DNA from: Mycobacterium sp. DL
GTDB taxonomy: Bacteria; Actinomycetota; Actinomycetes; Mycobacteriales; Mycobacteriaceae
NCBI RefSeq assembly: GCF_039729195.1
Contig: NZ_CP155796.1
Location: forward strand, 2,232,001-2,296,000
Direction of reading: 5' to 3'
Length of the DNA: 64,000 bases
A program made the translations under genes and the position numbers. A model generated the notes under the pieces. The model was not told the origin of the DNA, did not search any database, and worked only from the letters and a program-made list of their open reading frames with translations. This document shows positions 7,985 through 17,653 of the stretch, piece by piece; the first letter of the stretch is position 1; each line of letters starts with the position of its first letter.

Positions 7985-8812
7985 GTGACCGGACCCGCAG
8001 AAGGCCCAGACCCGGACGATTCGCCGGCCGAGCGCGCCGCAGTCGACACCTCGGAGTCCGACGCCGAGCAGGAACCAGACAAGAAGAAGCGCGGCGCCGT
8101 TCGCGAAGCGGCGATTCTGATCACCGTCGCGATGGTTCTGTACTACGTGATGCTGACGTTCATCGCCCGGCCGTATCTGATTCCGTCCGAGTCGATGGAA
8201 CCCACCCTGCACGGGTGTCCCGGATGTGTCGGGGACCGCATCATGGTGGACAAGCTGTCCTACCGGTTCACCTCGCCGGAACCCGGCGACGTGGTCGTCT
8301 TCAAGGGTCCGCCCAACTGGAGCATCGGCTACCAGTCGATCCGGTCGGACAACCCGGCCATCAGGGCGGTGCAGAACGCGCTGTCTTTTGTCGGGTTCGT
8401 CCCGCCCGACCAGAACGACCTGGTGAAGCGGATCATCGCGGTGGGCGGGCAGACCGTCGAGTGCCGGGCGGACACCGGGCTCACCGTCGACGGAAAAGAG
8501 CTCAACGAGCCGTACCTCGACCCGGACACGATGATGGCCGACCCTGCGGTGTACCCGTGCCTGGGCAACGAATTCGGGCCCGTCACCGTGCCGGAGGACA
8601 GGATCTGGGTGATGGGCGACAACCGCACCCACTCGGCGGACTCCCGCAGCCACTGCAGCAACCGGCCCGAGGACGCCCAGAACGGGTTGCTCTGTACCGG
8701 CGATCCCGTCGCGGGGACCATTCCGGTGGAGAATGTCATCGGTAAAGCCCGTTTCATCGCCTGGCCGCCGTCGCGGTGGGGTGGCGTGAACACCACGGAC
8801 CCGCAGAGCTGA
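7985..8812 (+). CDS. lepB: Signal peptidase I
   Basis: 275-residue type I signal peptidase (S26), which removes signal peptides from Sec/Tat-exported proteins. A charged cytoplasmic N-terminus (1-40) is followed by one transmembrane helix (about 42-60). The catalytic domain has S70 in PSESMEPT as nucleophile and K148 in DLVKRIIAVGG as general base; box E is GDNRTHSADSR. A Cys-containing insertion (HGCPGCVGD) directly follows the Ser box. Start is GTG 7985. The gene lies between rplS and rnhB as in M. tuberculosis (Rv2903c). Confidence 0.95.
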   Translation: MTGPAEGPDPDDSPAERAAVDTSESDAEQEPDKKKRGAVREAAILITVAMVLYYVMLTFIARPYLIPSESMEPTLHGCPGCVGDRIMVDKLSYRFTSPEPGDVVVFKGPPNWSIGYQSIRSDNPAIRAVQNALSFVGFVPPDQNDLVKRIIAVGGQTVECRADTGLTVDGKELNEPYLDPDTMMADPAVYPCLGNEFGPVTVPEDRIWVMGDNRTHSADSRSHCSNRPEDAQNGLLCTGDPVAGTIPVENVIGKARFIAWPPSRWGGVNTTDPQS

Positions 8813-8828
8813 CCGGAGGCCGTGACAC

Positions 8829-9584
8829 GTGCGTGCGTGGCCGCCGAGAGTGGTGATCCGTAAATCGTCCGGCCTCCGCACGCTGGAATCCGCGCTCTAC
8901 CGTGCCGGACTGGGTCCCGTCGCCGGTGTCGACGAGGTGGGCCGCGGCGCGTGCGCCGGGCCGCTGGTGGTGGCAGCGTGTGTGCTCGGACCGAACCGGT
9001 TGGAGAGTCTGGCCGCGCTCGACGATTCCAAAAGGCTCAACGAGACCGAACGGGAGCGACTGTTCCCGTTGATTCGTCGCTATGCGCTGGCCTACAACGT
9101 GGTCTTCATCCCGTCGGTCGAGGTCGATCGCCGGGGAGTGCACGTCGCGAACATCGAGGGGATGCGGCGGGCCGTGGCAGGCCTGCCCGTTCGGCCCGGT
9201 TATGTGCTGTCCGACGGATTCCGGGTGCCGGGGCTGCCGACGCCGTCGCTACCGGTGGTGGGTGGCGACGCGGCGGCGGCCTGTATCGCCGCGGCGAGTG
9301 TGCTGGCCAAGGTCAGCCGCGACCGGCTGATGGTGGCAATGGAGAGCGACCATCCCGGCTACGGGTTCGCCGAGCACAAGGGCTACAGCACCCGCGCTCA
9401 CAGCGCGGCGCTGAACAGGCTCGGCCCGTCCGAGCAACACCGGTACTCGTTCATCAACGTGCGGCGGTTGGTCACCGCCGGCGTCGAGGGGGAACCCGGG
9501 GAGCATGCAGAACTCACGTGCGGGAAGATTGGGCCACCGAGCCCTATGGACTCCGATCTACATGAAGGACAGCTGAGCCGATGA
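8829..9584 (+). CDS. rnhB: Ribonuclease HII
   Basis: 251 residues. Type 2 RNase H, which cuts RNA in RNA-DNA hybrids and removes misincorporated ribonucleotides. The catalytic acids are in [12 protein letters not shown] (D35, E36). Further conserved parts are LDDSKRLNE, the YVLSDGF aspartate, [14 protein letters not shown] and [12 protein letters not shown]. About 40 residues beyond the catalytic core are unusual for RNase HII but common in mycobacteria. GTG 8829 gives the expected WPPR.VIRKS N-terminus. The last codon overlaps the next ATG (ATGA), indicating coupled translation. Confidence 0.95.
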   Translation: MRAWPPRVVIRKSSGLRTLESALYRAGLGPVAGVDEVGRGACAGPLVVAACVLGPNRLESLAALDDSKRLNETERERLFPLIRRYALAYNVVFIPSVEVDRRGVHVANIEGMRRAVAGLPVRPGYVLSDGFRVPGLPTPSLPVVGGDAAAACIAAASVLAKVSRDRLMVAMESDHPGYGFAEHKGYSTRAHSAALNRLGPSEQHRYSFINVRRLVTAGVEGEPGEHAELTCGKIGPPSPMDSDLHEGQLSR

Positions 9585-9886
9585 GTGCCGAAGATCTCGA
9601 GAAGTACGAAACCGAGATGGAGCTCTCGCTCTACCGCGAATACAAGGACATCGTCGGGCAGTTCAGCTACGTCGTGGAGACGGAGCGCCGGTTCTACCTG
9701 GCCAACAGCGTCGAGATGGTGCCGCGCAACACCGACGGCGAGGTCTACTTCGAGCTTCGCCTGGGTGACGCCTGGGTGTGGGACATGTACCGGCCGGCTC
9801 GTTTCGTCAAGCAGGTCCGGGTGATCACCTTCAAGGACGTCAACATCGAAGAGGTCGAGAAGCCCGAACTGCGGCTGCCCGAGTAG
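9581..9886 (+). CDS. DUF2469 family protein (Rv2901c-like)
   Basis: 101-residue acidic protein of the actinobacterial DUF2469 family, starting [20 protein letters not shown]. It has an Arg/Tyr-rich central sheet ([36 protein letters not shown]). No enzymatic motif or membrane segment is visible. It overlaps the rnhB stop by 4 nt, which is the conserved arrangement in mycobacteria, so it is surely co-expressed with rnhB. Function unknown. Confidence 0.9.
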   Translation: MSAEDLEKYETEMELSLYREYKDIVGQFSYVVETERRFYLANSVEMVPRNTDGEVYFELRLGDAWVWDMYRPARFVKQVRVITFKDVNIEEVEKPELRLPE

Positions 9887-10017
9887 CGCCGCGGAATCCT
9901 CATCGATCTGAACGGCATCCGGAAACCATCCTCCGTGCTCACTCGGCGTGGCTAGGCTCGCACACGTAGCGGAACCGAGAGGGGAACCGTTATGTCGCCG
10001 ATTCAGCCTCGGATCTT

Positions 10018-11301
10018 GTGAACGATGCTGACGGGAGAGCTGCCGATGCAGCCACCGTCGCTGATGATGTTGCGCTGCACCATCTCGACATTGCGGTCGC
10101 CGGGGACGGCCTCACGCCGGTCTTCCAGCCGATCGTCTCGCTGCCGGACGGCGCCGTCATAGGGTTCGAGGCGCTCGCCCGATGGCGCCATCTCGGCGAT
10201 GTCGCGCCCGAGGTGGTCTTCGCTCACGCAGCCGGAACAGGTCGCGAGGGCTCGTTGGAGCGGATGTGTATCGACACCGCAATCGAGGCGGCCCTGGCTG
10301 CTGAGTTACCCACGGGCACCGCGCTGTTCATCAATTGTGAGACCACCACACCGCATGTCGGCCGGGCCGAGAGTTCGTCACTGGCTCGTGCCGCGGAACG
10401 CTATCAGTTGGTTTTTGAACTCACCGAACGCAGCTTACTCAACGATCCGCCCCGCCTGCTGTCGAAAGTCGCAGCGCTTCGGTCCGACGGATTCGCCATC
10501 GCTCTGGATGACGTGGGTGCGGATCCCGCTCCACTGGCTCTGCTCGACGTGGTCGCCCCCGACGTCATCAAGCTCGATCTTGCGGTCGTGCAATCTCAAT
10601 CGCGCTACGACCGCGCGCGTACCTGGGCCGCTGTTCTGGCCCAGCACGAGCGGGCCGGCGCGGTCGTGCTGGCCGAAGGCATCGAAGAGGACGCGCATGT
10701 GCACCGGGCGATCGCACTCGGCGCAACGCTGGGCCAAGGCTTCAAGTACGGTCACCCGGGGCCGGTGTCTGTCGGTCGGCAGATCGCCGCGGGGTGGATG
10801 CCCCCCTCGCGGCCGGATTGTCCGTGCCGGGACATCGCATCACCGTTCGACGCCCTGGCCGCACGTGTGCCGATCCGTCAGGAACGCAAGGACACGGTGC
10901 TCGCGCTGTCGCGCTACCTCGAGCAACAAGCCGTCGACGCCATGAACCCACCGATCGTGCTGGCCTCGGTGCAACGGGCGGAGTTCTTCAGAGGTAGGAC
11001 CCGACGCTGCTATGAGCGTCTCGCCGCCGCTGCCCCGCTGGTGGCGGTGTTCGGCGAAGACGTCCCGGAACATCCGGGGACACGCGTGCGCGGCGCATGC
11101 ATCAGCGCCGACGACTCGTTGAGCACCCAGTGGATCGTGCTGATGCTGGGTGCCAGTGACGCCGCCGCACTCGTCGCTCGGGAAGTCACCGACGGCATCG
11201 GCACCGTGGCGGACCGCGATCGCCGCTTCGACGTGATGCTCACCCATGATCGGGACCTGGTGACTGCTGCAGCCTGCATGCTCCTCAGCCGCATGACCTG
11301 A
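10018..11301 (+). CDS. EAL-domain (c-di-GMP phosphodiesterase type) protein with C-terminal DICT sensor domain
   Basis: 427 residues. Residues 30-260 form an EAL domain with the expected catalytic positions: E51 (FEALARW), N106 (FINCE), E134 (FELTER), D164/D165 (ALDDVG, replacing the usual DDFG), K185 (IKLD), E220 (LAEGIEE) and Q240 (GQGF). It could therefore hydrolyse cyclic di-GMP, although the loop-6 change is notable. Residues 265-427 resemble the DICT domain, a sensory module often fused to EAL or GGDEF. Start is GTG 10018. It stands alone in a region absent from M. tuberculosis at this place. Confidence 0.82.
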   Translation: MNDADGRAADAATVADDVALHHLDIAVAGDGLTPVFQPIVSLPDGAVIGFEALARWRHLGDVAPEVVFAHAAGTGREGSLERMCIDTAIEAALAAELPTGTALFINCETTTPHVGRAESSSLARAAERYQLVFELTERSLLNDPPRLLSKVAALRSDGFAIALDDVGADPAPLALLDVVAPDVIKLDLAVVQSQSRYDRARTWAAVLAQHERAGAVVLAEGIEEDAHVHRAIALGATLGQGFKYGHPGPVSVGRQIAAGWMPPSRPDCPCRDIASPFDALAARVPIRQERKDTVLALSRYLEQQAVDAMNPPIVLASVQRAEFFRGRTRRCYERLAAAAPLVAVFGEDVPEHPGTRVRGACISADDSLSTQWIVLMLGASDAAALVAREVTDGIGTVADRDRRFDVMLTHDRDLVTAAACMLLSRMT

Positions 11302-11340
11302 TCGACGGCGTGTCGAACCCGGTGCTGACAGACTGAGAAG

Positions 11341-12114
11341 GTGACTTCCACCCCGCAGTCCTGGCTCACCGACATGGACGGCGTGCTCGTCCGCGAGGAA
11401 CACGCGCTCCCCGGCGCCGCGGAGTTCCTGCAGCGGTTGACCGAGCTCGAGCGTCCTTTTCTGGTGTTGACCAACAACTCGATCTTCACCCCCCGAGACC
11501 TGGCGGCCCGCCTCGTCCGTGCCGGGCTGGTCGTTCCGGAAGCGTCGATCTGGACCTCTGCCCTCGCGACGGCGACGTTTCTTTCCGACCAACTGCCCGG
11601 CGGATCTGCCTACGTCATCGGCGAGGCCGGTCTGACCACGGCGCTGCACGAGGTCGGTTACACGCTCACCGACGTCGCGCCGGACTTCGTGGTGCTCGGC
11701 GAGACCCGCACCTACTCGTTCGAGGCGATCACCAAAGCGATCCGCCTGATTCTCGGTGGCGCGCGGTTCATCGCGACGAATCCCGACGTCACCGGCCCGT
11801 CGGCGGAAGGCCCGTTGCCGGCGACCGGTTCGGTGGCGGCGATGATCACCAAGGCCACCGGCCGCGACCCGTACTTCGTCGGCAAGCCGAACCCGATGAT
11901 GTTCCGTAGTGCGATGAACCGGATCGAGGCGCATTCGGAGAGCACCGTGATGGTCGGTGACCGGATGGACACCGACATCGTCGCCGGGATCGAGGCGGGT
12001 CTGGAAACCATCCTGGTACTGACGGGGTCTACCGACCTCGACGAGATCGAGAAGTATCCGTTCCGTCCCAGCCGGGTTCTGCAGTCCATCAACGACGCGA
12101 TCGAGTTGATCTGA
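11341..12114 (+). CDS. HAD-superfamily IIA phosphatase, NagD-like
   Basis: 257 residues with the HAD motifs: TDMDGVL (nucleophile D11, acid D13), LTNNS (motif II), a GKPNPMMF lysine (motif III) and MVGDRMDTDIVAGIEAG (motif IV). The cap inserted between motifs II and III is the type IIA, NagD-like form, whose members hydrolyse nucleoside monophosphates or small sugar phosphates. Start is GTG 11341. It follows the EAL-DICT gene by about 40 nt and precedes the CoA-transferase gene by 22 nt on the same strand. Substrate not predictable here. Confidence 0.88.
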   Translation: MTSTPQSWLTDMDGVLVREEHALPGAAEFLQRLTELERPFLVLTNNSIFTPRDLAARLVRAGLVVPEASIWTSALATATFLSDQLPGGSAYVIGEAGLTTALHEVGYTLTDVAPDFVVLGETRTYSFEAITKAIRLILGGARFIATNPDVTGPSAEGPLPATGSVAAMITKATGRDPYFVGKPNPMMFRSAMNRIEAHSESTVMVGDRMDTDIVAGIEAGLETILVLTGSTDLDEIEKYPFRPSRVLQSINDAIELI

Positions 12115-12136
12115 GCGCTCTTGATAGCTTGACCCG

Positions 12137-13351
12137 ATGACCGCTACGCCCGACCCGTCCCGCCCGCTTGCCGGGGTACGGATCGTCGAGATCTCCAGTT
12201 TCGTTGCGGTGCCCCTCGCCGGGATGACGTTGACACAGCTGGGCGCCGAGGTGATCCGAGTCGATCCGATCGGCGGTGCGGCCGACTATCGCCGCTGGCC
12301 ACTCACCGCCGACGGGGACAGCATCTACTGGGCAGGCCTGAACAAGGGAAAGCGGTCGCTGGCGGTCGACATGCGCTCCGCTGAGGGCCAGGAGCTGGTC
12401 GTGCGACTCATCGGTGAGTGCGGCGTGTTCATCACCAATGTTGCTGGCCGGCAATGGCATTCCTACGAGGCGTTGAGCGGGACGCGGCCGGATCTGATCC
12501 ACGTCGAGGTGTCGGGACGCGCCGACGGTGGCACCGGCGTCGACTACACCGTCAACGCCGCCATCGGTTTCCCGCTGGTCACCGGGCCTGTCGGGGCCAC
12601 GGAACCGGTCAATCACGTGCTGCCCGCATGGGATGTCAGCTGCGGCCTCTACGCCGCACTGTCGGTGGTCACCGCGTTGCGTCACCGCGATGCGAGCGGT
12701 CACGGCCAGCGGATCAGCATCCCGCTGGAGAACGTGGCGTTGGCGACGGCCGGCAATCTCAGCCTGTTCACCGAGGCGATGGTCAACGGCACCTCGCGCG
12801 AGCGGATCGGCAATGCCGTCTACGGCACCTACGGGCAGAACTTCACCAGTGCCGACGGTGTCGGTTTCATGGTCGTCGCGCTGACCGGCCGGCACTTCCG
12901 GGATCTCACCGAGCTGACCGGAACCACCGAAGCCGTTGCTGCGCTGGCCCAATCGCTGAACGCGGACTTCTCCGACGAGGGAGAACGCTATGAGCACCGC
13001 GACGCGCTCAACGGTCTGTTCGCCGAATGGTTCACCGTGCACACCGGCGCGCAGGTCGCCGACGGGTTGTCGGCGACCTCGGTGTTGTGGGAGCGGTACC
13101 GCTCGTTCGCCGAGACCGCCGCCGACGAACGGGTCACGGACAATCCGATGTTCAGCCCTCTCGATCAGCCGCGGGTGGGTCGCCACCTCGCGCCCGGACT
13201 GCCGGTGTCGATCGACGGCGTCTACCCGCCCGCCGTACCCGCGCCTGCACTCGGTGGCGACACCGTGGCGGTGCTGGCCGAGTGGCTTGCGCTGGACGCC
13301 GGGCACATCGACGAACTCATCCAGTCGGGCACCGTGGGCGGCTCACGATGA
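12137..13351 (+). CDS. Family III CoA-transferase (CaiB/BaiF)
   Basis: 404-residue class III CoA-transferase, which moves CoA from an acyl-CoA donor to a carboxylic acid through an aspartyl-CoA intermediate. The N-terminal Rossmann part reads LAGVRIVEISSFVAVPLAG and QLGAEVIRVDP. The likely catalytic Asp is D136 in GTGVDYTVNAAIG, and the C-terminal domain carries DNPMFSPLD. Its stop overlaps the next ATG (ATGA), so it is co-translated with a TesB-type thioesterase. The pair suggests activation and release of an unusual acid; the substrate is unknown. Confidence 0.87.
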   Translation: MTATPDPSRPLAGVRIVEISSFVAVPLAGMTLTQLGAEVIRVDPIGGAADYRRWPLTADGDSIYWAGLNKGKRSLAVDMRSAEGQELVVRLIGECGVFITNVAGRQWHSYEALSGTRPDLIHVEVSGRADGGTGVDYTVNAAIGFPLVTGPVGATEPVNHVLPAWDVSCGLYAALSVVTALRHRDASGHGQRISIPLENVALATAGNLSLFTEAMVNGTSRERIGNAVYGTYGQNFTSADGVGFMVVALTGRHFRDLTELTGTTEAVAALAQSLNADFSDEGERYEHRDALNGLFAEWFTVHTGAQVADGLSATSVLWERYRSFAETAADERVTDNPMFSPLDQPRVGRHLAPGLPVSIDGVYPPAVPAPALGGDTVAVLAEWLALDAGHIDELIQSGTVGGSR

Positions 13352-14166
13352 GCACCCTGCTCGGCCTGCTCGATGTCACCGGTGATGCGGACGCGTGGCG
13401 TGGCCGGGCGAGCGGACCCGAGGGCAAGCGCGCCTACGGGGGCCAACTGGTCGCACAGAGCCTGGCCGCGGCCGCGCGCACGGTGGAAGCCGCGAAGCTG
13501 CCGACGAACATGCATCTGCAGTTCCTGCGTGGCGGCGATGCGGGTGCGGACATCGACTACCGGGTGGAGCGGGTCTTCGACGGCCGCACGGCCGCATCAC
13601 GTCGAGTGGTCGCGCTGCAGGGTGATCGCCCGCTGACCACGGCCACAATCTCTTTCGCCGCAGCGCTGTCCGGGCCGGAGCACGGACGTCGGGCGGTGAT
13701 GCCGGAGGATCCGGAATCGCTCGAGCACACCGGGCCGGCCGGCCCGGCACCGTCGATGCCGCTCGACGAGCTGGACATCAGGGTCGTCGACGACACCGCC
13801 GGTGGTGAGTTCGTCCGCAGACTGTGGTGGCGGGTCCTGGTGGATCTGCCCGACGACCCGTTGGTGCACACGCTGATCGCGGCGTACGTCACCGATGTGT
13901 ATCTGATCGACCCGGCGTTGCAGGTGCACGGGCACTCGATGCGGTCACGAACCCACCGCAGCGGCACCACGGATTCGTCGGTGTGGTTCCACGGCGCGAT
14001 CCGCGCGGATCAGTGGAATCTGCTGGAGTGCCGTTCACCTGCGGCCGCGCGGGGGCGCGGGGTGGTCACCGCGAGCCTGGTCCGCAGCGACGGCGTCATC
14101 GCCGCCACCCTGGTCCAGGAGGGGCTCATCGCAGAGCGGGAGCCCGTACCGAGTCCGGCGCACTGA
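13348..14166 (+). CDS. Acyl-CoA thioesterase II (TesB-like, double hotdog)
   Basis: 272 residues with two hotdog repeats. The first has KRAYGGQLVAQSLAAA and LHLQFLRGGD-like strands (HLQFLRGGDAG). The second has LIAAYVTDVYLIDPAL, THRSGTTDSSVWFH and RGRGVVTASLVRSDG. TesB-type enzymes hydrolyse acyl-CoA to acid and CoA in the cytosol. ATG 13348 overlaps the TGA of the CoA-transferase gene. The 3' end overlaps the convergent adenylation-acyltransferase fusion gene by 41 bp. Confidence 0.87.
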   Translation: MSTLLGLLDVTGDADAWRGRASGPEGKRAYGGQLVAQSLAAAARTVEAAKLPTNMHLQFLRGGDAGADIDYRVERVFDGRTAASRRVVALQGDRPLTTATISFAAALSGPEHGRRAVMPEDPESLEHTGPAGPAPSMPLDELDIRVVDDTAGGEFVRRLWWRVLVDLPDDPLVHTLIAAYVTDVYLIDPALQVHGHSMRSRTHRSGTTDSSVWFHGAIRADQWNLLECRSPAAARGRGVVTASLVRSDGVIAATLVQEGLIAEREPVPSPAH

Positions 14167-16624
14167 GCCTGCGGTCGCGAAGCTGCCTGCGCAGCAACGT
14201 CACCGCTGCGGTCAGCGCCACCCCCACGGCGATTGCGGCGACGACGCCGACAACACGATGGCTGCCGAACAGCGGATACACCTGGTAGTGCGTGAGATAG
14301 GTGTACAGCGAGGCTTCGGCGACGACACCGGCGACCACCGCGACCGCGGCCGGACACCGCAGAGACGGCAACCAGATCAGCAGGGCGAACCCGGCGAGCA
14401 CCAGCGTCTCGCGCAGAGTGCTGCCGAAGTAGCCGTACAGTCCGATGACCAGCACGGCGGACACCAGCGCGCGCTGCTGGATCGTCGTCGCCTTCGCCGC
14501 CGCCCATCCCGCGGCGAAGAACCAGAATGTCAGCACCGTGAACCACGCGTCGTCTCCCAGGTTCAGTCCCAGCACGTCGAACCGCAACGCGAGACCGAAC
14601 AGCAGGAACGCGATCGCGACGGTGAACGAGTGCCGCCGCTCGAGGCGATCGAGAGCAGGCAGCCAGAACAGGATCGCGAGGGCGACGAGGATCCACACCA
14701 ATACCTCGACGAACCACAGCCTTCCTGCGGTCATGCTGTCGTGAGGGCCGAGGAACTTGTTGGCCAACAACAGGTTTGTCGGGTGATAGTCGTCGGTGAG
14801 GGCGAGGGCGATTACGATCCATAACACCGACGGAACCGCGATCCACGCGATGGTGGTGCGCAGGTGACGGATCCGGTCGGGCCGGGGGAGCGGGGTCAAG
14901 CAGAATCGGCCGAAGTTGTATCCGGCGATGCCCAGTAGGACGTGGGCGCCGGCCCACAGTTCGAACGCCTCGGCGTGCGAACCGACGATGAGGATGATCG
15001 CGACCGCGCGCAGGGCGACGCTGGTTTCCAGCGTGCGGCCCCATGACTGCCACCATTTGGGTTTCGGCGCGGGCAGCGTCTCGAGCGCGCGCAGTGACAG
15101 TCGCGGCCACTGAGGCGGTAGTTGGCCGAGGGCACGTTCGAGCTTCACCGACATCGTCACGTAGGACAGCGAGTTCCCGCCGAGATCGACGAAGCTGGCC
15201 TCCGGATCGATAGCAGCCGGATCGAGGTGGAGCACCTCGGCGAACAGTTCCCGTAGGTCGGTGTGTTGCGGGCCGGCGGCGCGGACCTCCGTTGCCAGGA
15301 CCCGGGCGGCGGGGTAGTCCGGTTTTCCCGACGGCAGCATGGGTAGCTCGGGAACGCAGACGGCGGCCACCGCGCTTGCGGGAATGCCCGCGATCTGGCC
15401 TGTGCGGCGTTGCAACTCTCGGTGCTGGTGGTCGCCCGCGGCGACCACCACGAGTCGGTCGCCACTGTCGGTGCACAACGCCGGAACGCCGCCCTCCCGC
15501 AGTGTGGTCTCGAGCTGTTGCAGATCGATGCGCAGGCCGTACATCTTCACGAATCGGCTTCTGCGGCCGACGACTTCGTACAGCCCGGTGCTGTCTCGGC
15601 GAGCGATGTCGCCGGTGCGCAGCGCATCAACGGTCGCACCGAGTGCAAGATCGGGTGGTCCGTCCGCGTAGCCCATCATGACGTTGGCGCCGCGGTACAC
15701 GAGCTCACCGGTGCCGTGCTCGGGCCAGCCGTCGACAGGTTCGATGGAGAACGCTCCGCCGGGGATCGGTCGACCGATGGCGGTGGCATGGCTGTGGGCG
15801 AGATCCGGTGGCAGGTAAGCCATCCGGGCGGTCGCCTCGGTGGCGCCGTACATCACGAAGAGCTGCCAGCCCTGCGTGTCGGCCAGTGCGGCGAACGTCC
15901 GGACCCGTTCGGCGGGCATCCGACCGCCGGCTTGCGTCAGGTACCGCAGGTGGGGGAGCTGCATCGACGCGAAGCCGACGCTCTCGAGCAGCTCGAAGGT
16001 GTACGGCACGCCGGCGAAAGTCGTACCGCGGTGGCGGCGGAACAGATCCCAGAACTCCGCGTCGGACACCGAGTGCTCGGTCAGGATCAGTGCGGCTCCG
16101 ACGAGCAGGTGGCTGGTGACCACCGACAGGCCGTAGCAGTAGGACATCGGCAATGTGGTCGCGGCTCGGTCGGTCTCGCGGATCCCCAGGTATTCGGCGA
16201 TGGCCGAGGCATTGGAGATCAGGTTGGTCCGCGAGAGCCTGACCAGTTTCGGCGAACCGGTGCTGCCGGAGGTGGACATCAGCAGAGCGAGGTCGTCGTG
16301 CAGCAGATGCCCGCGACCGGGGCGGATGTGCATGCCGGTGGCGTCGATCACGACGTCGGGGCGGTAGGTGGCGGTGATGGCGCTGTGATCGCGGCCGGCG
16401 GGTACCGGGAGCACCACATGGTTGCCGGCGAGCGCGCCCAGGTACCAGATCAGGGTGTCGACGGTGTTGCTGGTCTCCAGCAGGACCAGGCGGCGCCGGT
16501 CGCCGAGGTCGCGGGTGGCGGCGTCGACGCGGTCGGCGAGTTCGGTGTAGCTGAGTCGGCGCGACCCGGTCAGGATCGCGGCGTTGTCACCGTGACGGCG
16601 CAGATGGTCGACCAGGGGAGTCAT
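14126..16624 (-). CDS. Adenylation domain - carrier protein - membrane acyltransferase fusion
   Basis: 832 residues in three modules. Residues 1-445 are an AMP-forming adenylation domain with TSGSTGSPK (118-126), YGATEA (259-264), RTGDIA (336-341) and the LPSGKPDY lysine (K434). Residues 455-510 are a carrier domain with DLGGNSL, where S485 should carry phosphopantetheine. Residues 535-832 are a multi-spanning acyltransferase-3-like domain that opens with an RAVAIILIVGSH box. One chain could thus activate, carry and transfer an acyl or aminoacyl group to a membrane or wall acceptor. ATG 16624 follows an AGGA site. Substrate and acceptor are unknown. Confidence 0.85.
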   Translation of the reverse strand: MTPLVDHLRRHGDNAAILTGSRRLSYTELADRVDAATRDLGDRRRLVLLETSNTVDTLIWYLGALAGNHVVLPVPAGRDHSAITATYRPDVVIDATGMHIRPGRGHLLHDDLALLMSTSGSTGSPKLVRLSRTNLISNASAIAEYLGIRETDRAATTLPMSYCYGLSVVTSHLLVGAALILTEHSVSDAEFWDLFRRHRGTTFAGVPYTFELLESVGFASMQLPHLRYLTQAGGRMPAERVRTFAALADTQGWQLFVMYGATEATARMAYLPPDLAHSHATAIGRPIPGGAFSIEPVDGWPEHGTGELVYRGANVMMGYADGPPDLALGATVDALRTGDIARRDSTGLYEVVGRRSRFVKMYGLRIDLQQLETTLREGGVPALCTDSGDRLVVVAAGDHQHRELQRRTGQIAGIPASAVAAVCVPELPMLPSGKPDYPAARVLATEVRAAGPQHTDLRELFAEVLHLDPAAIDPEASFVDLGGNSLSYVTMSVKLERALGQLPPQWPRLSLRALETLPAPKPKWWQSWGRTLETSVALRAVAIILIVGSHAEAFELWAGAHVLLGIAGYNFGRFCLTPLPRPDRIRHLRTTIAWIAVPSVLWIVIALALTDDYHPTNLLLANKFLGPHDSMTAGRLWFVEVLVWILVALAILFWLPALDRLERRHSFTVAIAFLLFGLALRFDVLGLNLGDDAWFTVLTFWFFAAGWAAAKATTIQQRALVSAVLVIGLYGYFGSTLRETLVLAGFALLIWLPSLRCPAAVAVVAGVVAEASLYTYLTHYQVYPLFGSHRVVGVVAAIAVGVALTAAVTLLRRQLRDRRLSAPDSVRAPALR

Positions 16625-16754
16625 CGACGATCCTGTGGCATCCGCTTCGGGCCTGGCCGCATCCAGGCAATCCTTTCCGCGACAGGCGCCGGGCACCTGA
16701 GCTGAGGCTTACCGAAGTGAGGATACCGTTAGCTCAGTTGCCGTCCCAAAGCCA

Positions 16755-17579
16755 TCACATGCGGCCGTAGCGGCTCCTGACGAAGCTGTAGGCGCCGAAG
16801 GCGGCGATCCCCAGCCCCGCGGCGATCAGCAGGAACTTCCCGAACGGCGCCTGGCCCAGCGTCTTGATCGCGGCGTCGAGGCCGCTCGCCTTCGCCGGAT
16901 CGGCCTGCAGTGTTGCCATGATGACCAGCAGCCCGGCACCGGCGAGGACGAGGCCCTTGGCGGCGTAGCCGGCGACCCCGGTCGCGACGATGGCGGTGCC
17001 ACCGGAGACCTGCAGGTCGTCGAGGAACTTCTGGGACACCCCTTTGTAGACGTGGTAGCCGCCGACGGCGATGACACCGAGGCCCACGGCGATCAGTACG
17101 ACTTTGCCCCATCCGGACTGCATCAGCTGGGCGGACATGCCGGAGTTCTGCTGGCCGCTCGACTGCCCACTGCCCATGGCGAACCGCGCCGCGGACAGGG
17201 CGATCGCGAAGTTCGCGATAGCCAGGCCGACCGACTTCGCGCGTTTCCAGGCGGGGTTGTCGCCCTTGCCGCCGGAGCCTTCGCCGGGTTTCGCTCCGAT
17301 GACGGCTTCGGCGATGCGCCACAACCCGAGCGCGACCAGCCCCGCCGCGGCCGCCCACAGCACGATCTTCCCGCCGGTCTGGCTGCCCAGGGTGGCCAGC
17401 GCGCCGGACTGGTCGGCGTTTCCGCCCGCCCCGGTGAACGCCAGCTGAAGGATGATGTAGCCGATCAGCAGGTGCAGCACGCCGCTGGCGGCGAAACCTG
17501 CCCTCGCGGTGTACTCGAACGCATCGCTGTCGGTGGCCCGGTCGGCGATGCCGTGGGCGGACTTGGAACTGGTGGCCAT
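16755..17579 (-). CDS. DUF1206 membrane protein
   Basis: 274 residues with about six hydrophobic helices arranged as three similar two-helix units: GVLHLLIGYIIL, GLWRIAEAV; ANFAIALSAARF, GYHVYKGV; GLVLAGAGLLVI, GAYSFV. This internal triplication is typical of the actinobacterial DUF1206 family. ATG 17579 has a perfect AGGAGG site 5 nt upstream, and the longer open frame is discarded. It lies downstream of a second membrane-protein gene on the same strand, separated by 74 nt. Function unknown. Confidence 0.9.
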   Translation of the reverse strand: MATSSKSAHGIADRATDSDAFEYTARAGFAASGVLHLLIGYIILQLAFTGAGGNADQSGALATLGSQTGGKIVLWAAAAGLVALGLWRIAEAVIGAKPGEGSGGKGDNPAWKRAKSVGLAIANFAIALSAARFAMGSGQSSGQQNSGMSAQLMQSGWGKVVLIAVGLGVIAVGGYHVYKGVSQKFLDDLQVSGGTAIVATGVAGYAAKGLVLAGAGLLVIMATLQADPAKASGLDAAIKTLGQAPFGKFLLIAAGLGIAAFGAYSFVRSRYGRM

Positions 17580-17653
17580 GGTGCCTCCTGGTGGGGGGAT
17601 GCGGCCGAGTACCCCCTTTTTGACGCCGACGAAACACCCGGTGGCCGGGGTGG

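Noticed and set aside
12089..13306. Minus-strand open frame of about 400 codons opposite the CoA-transferase
   Set aside because: No recognisable domain; the plus strand encodes a complete CaiB-type enzyme.
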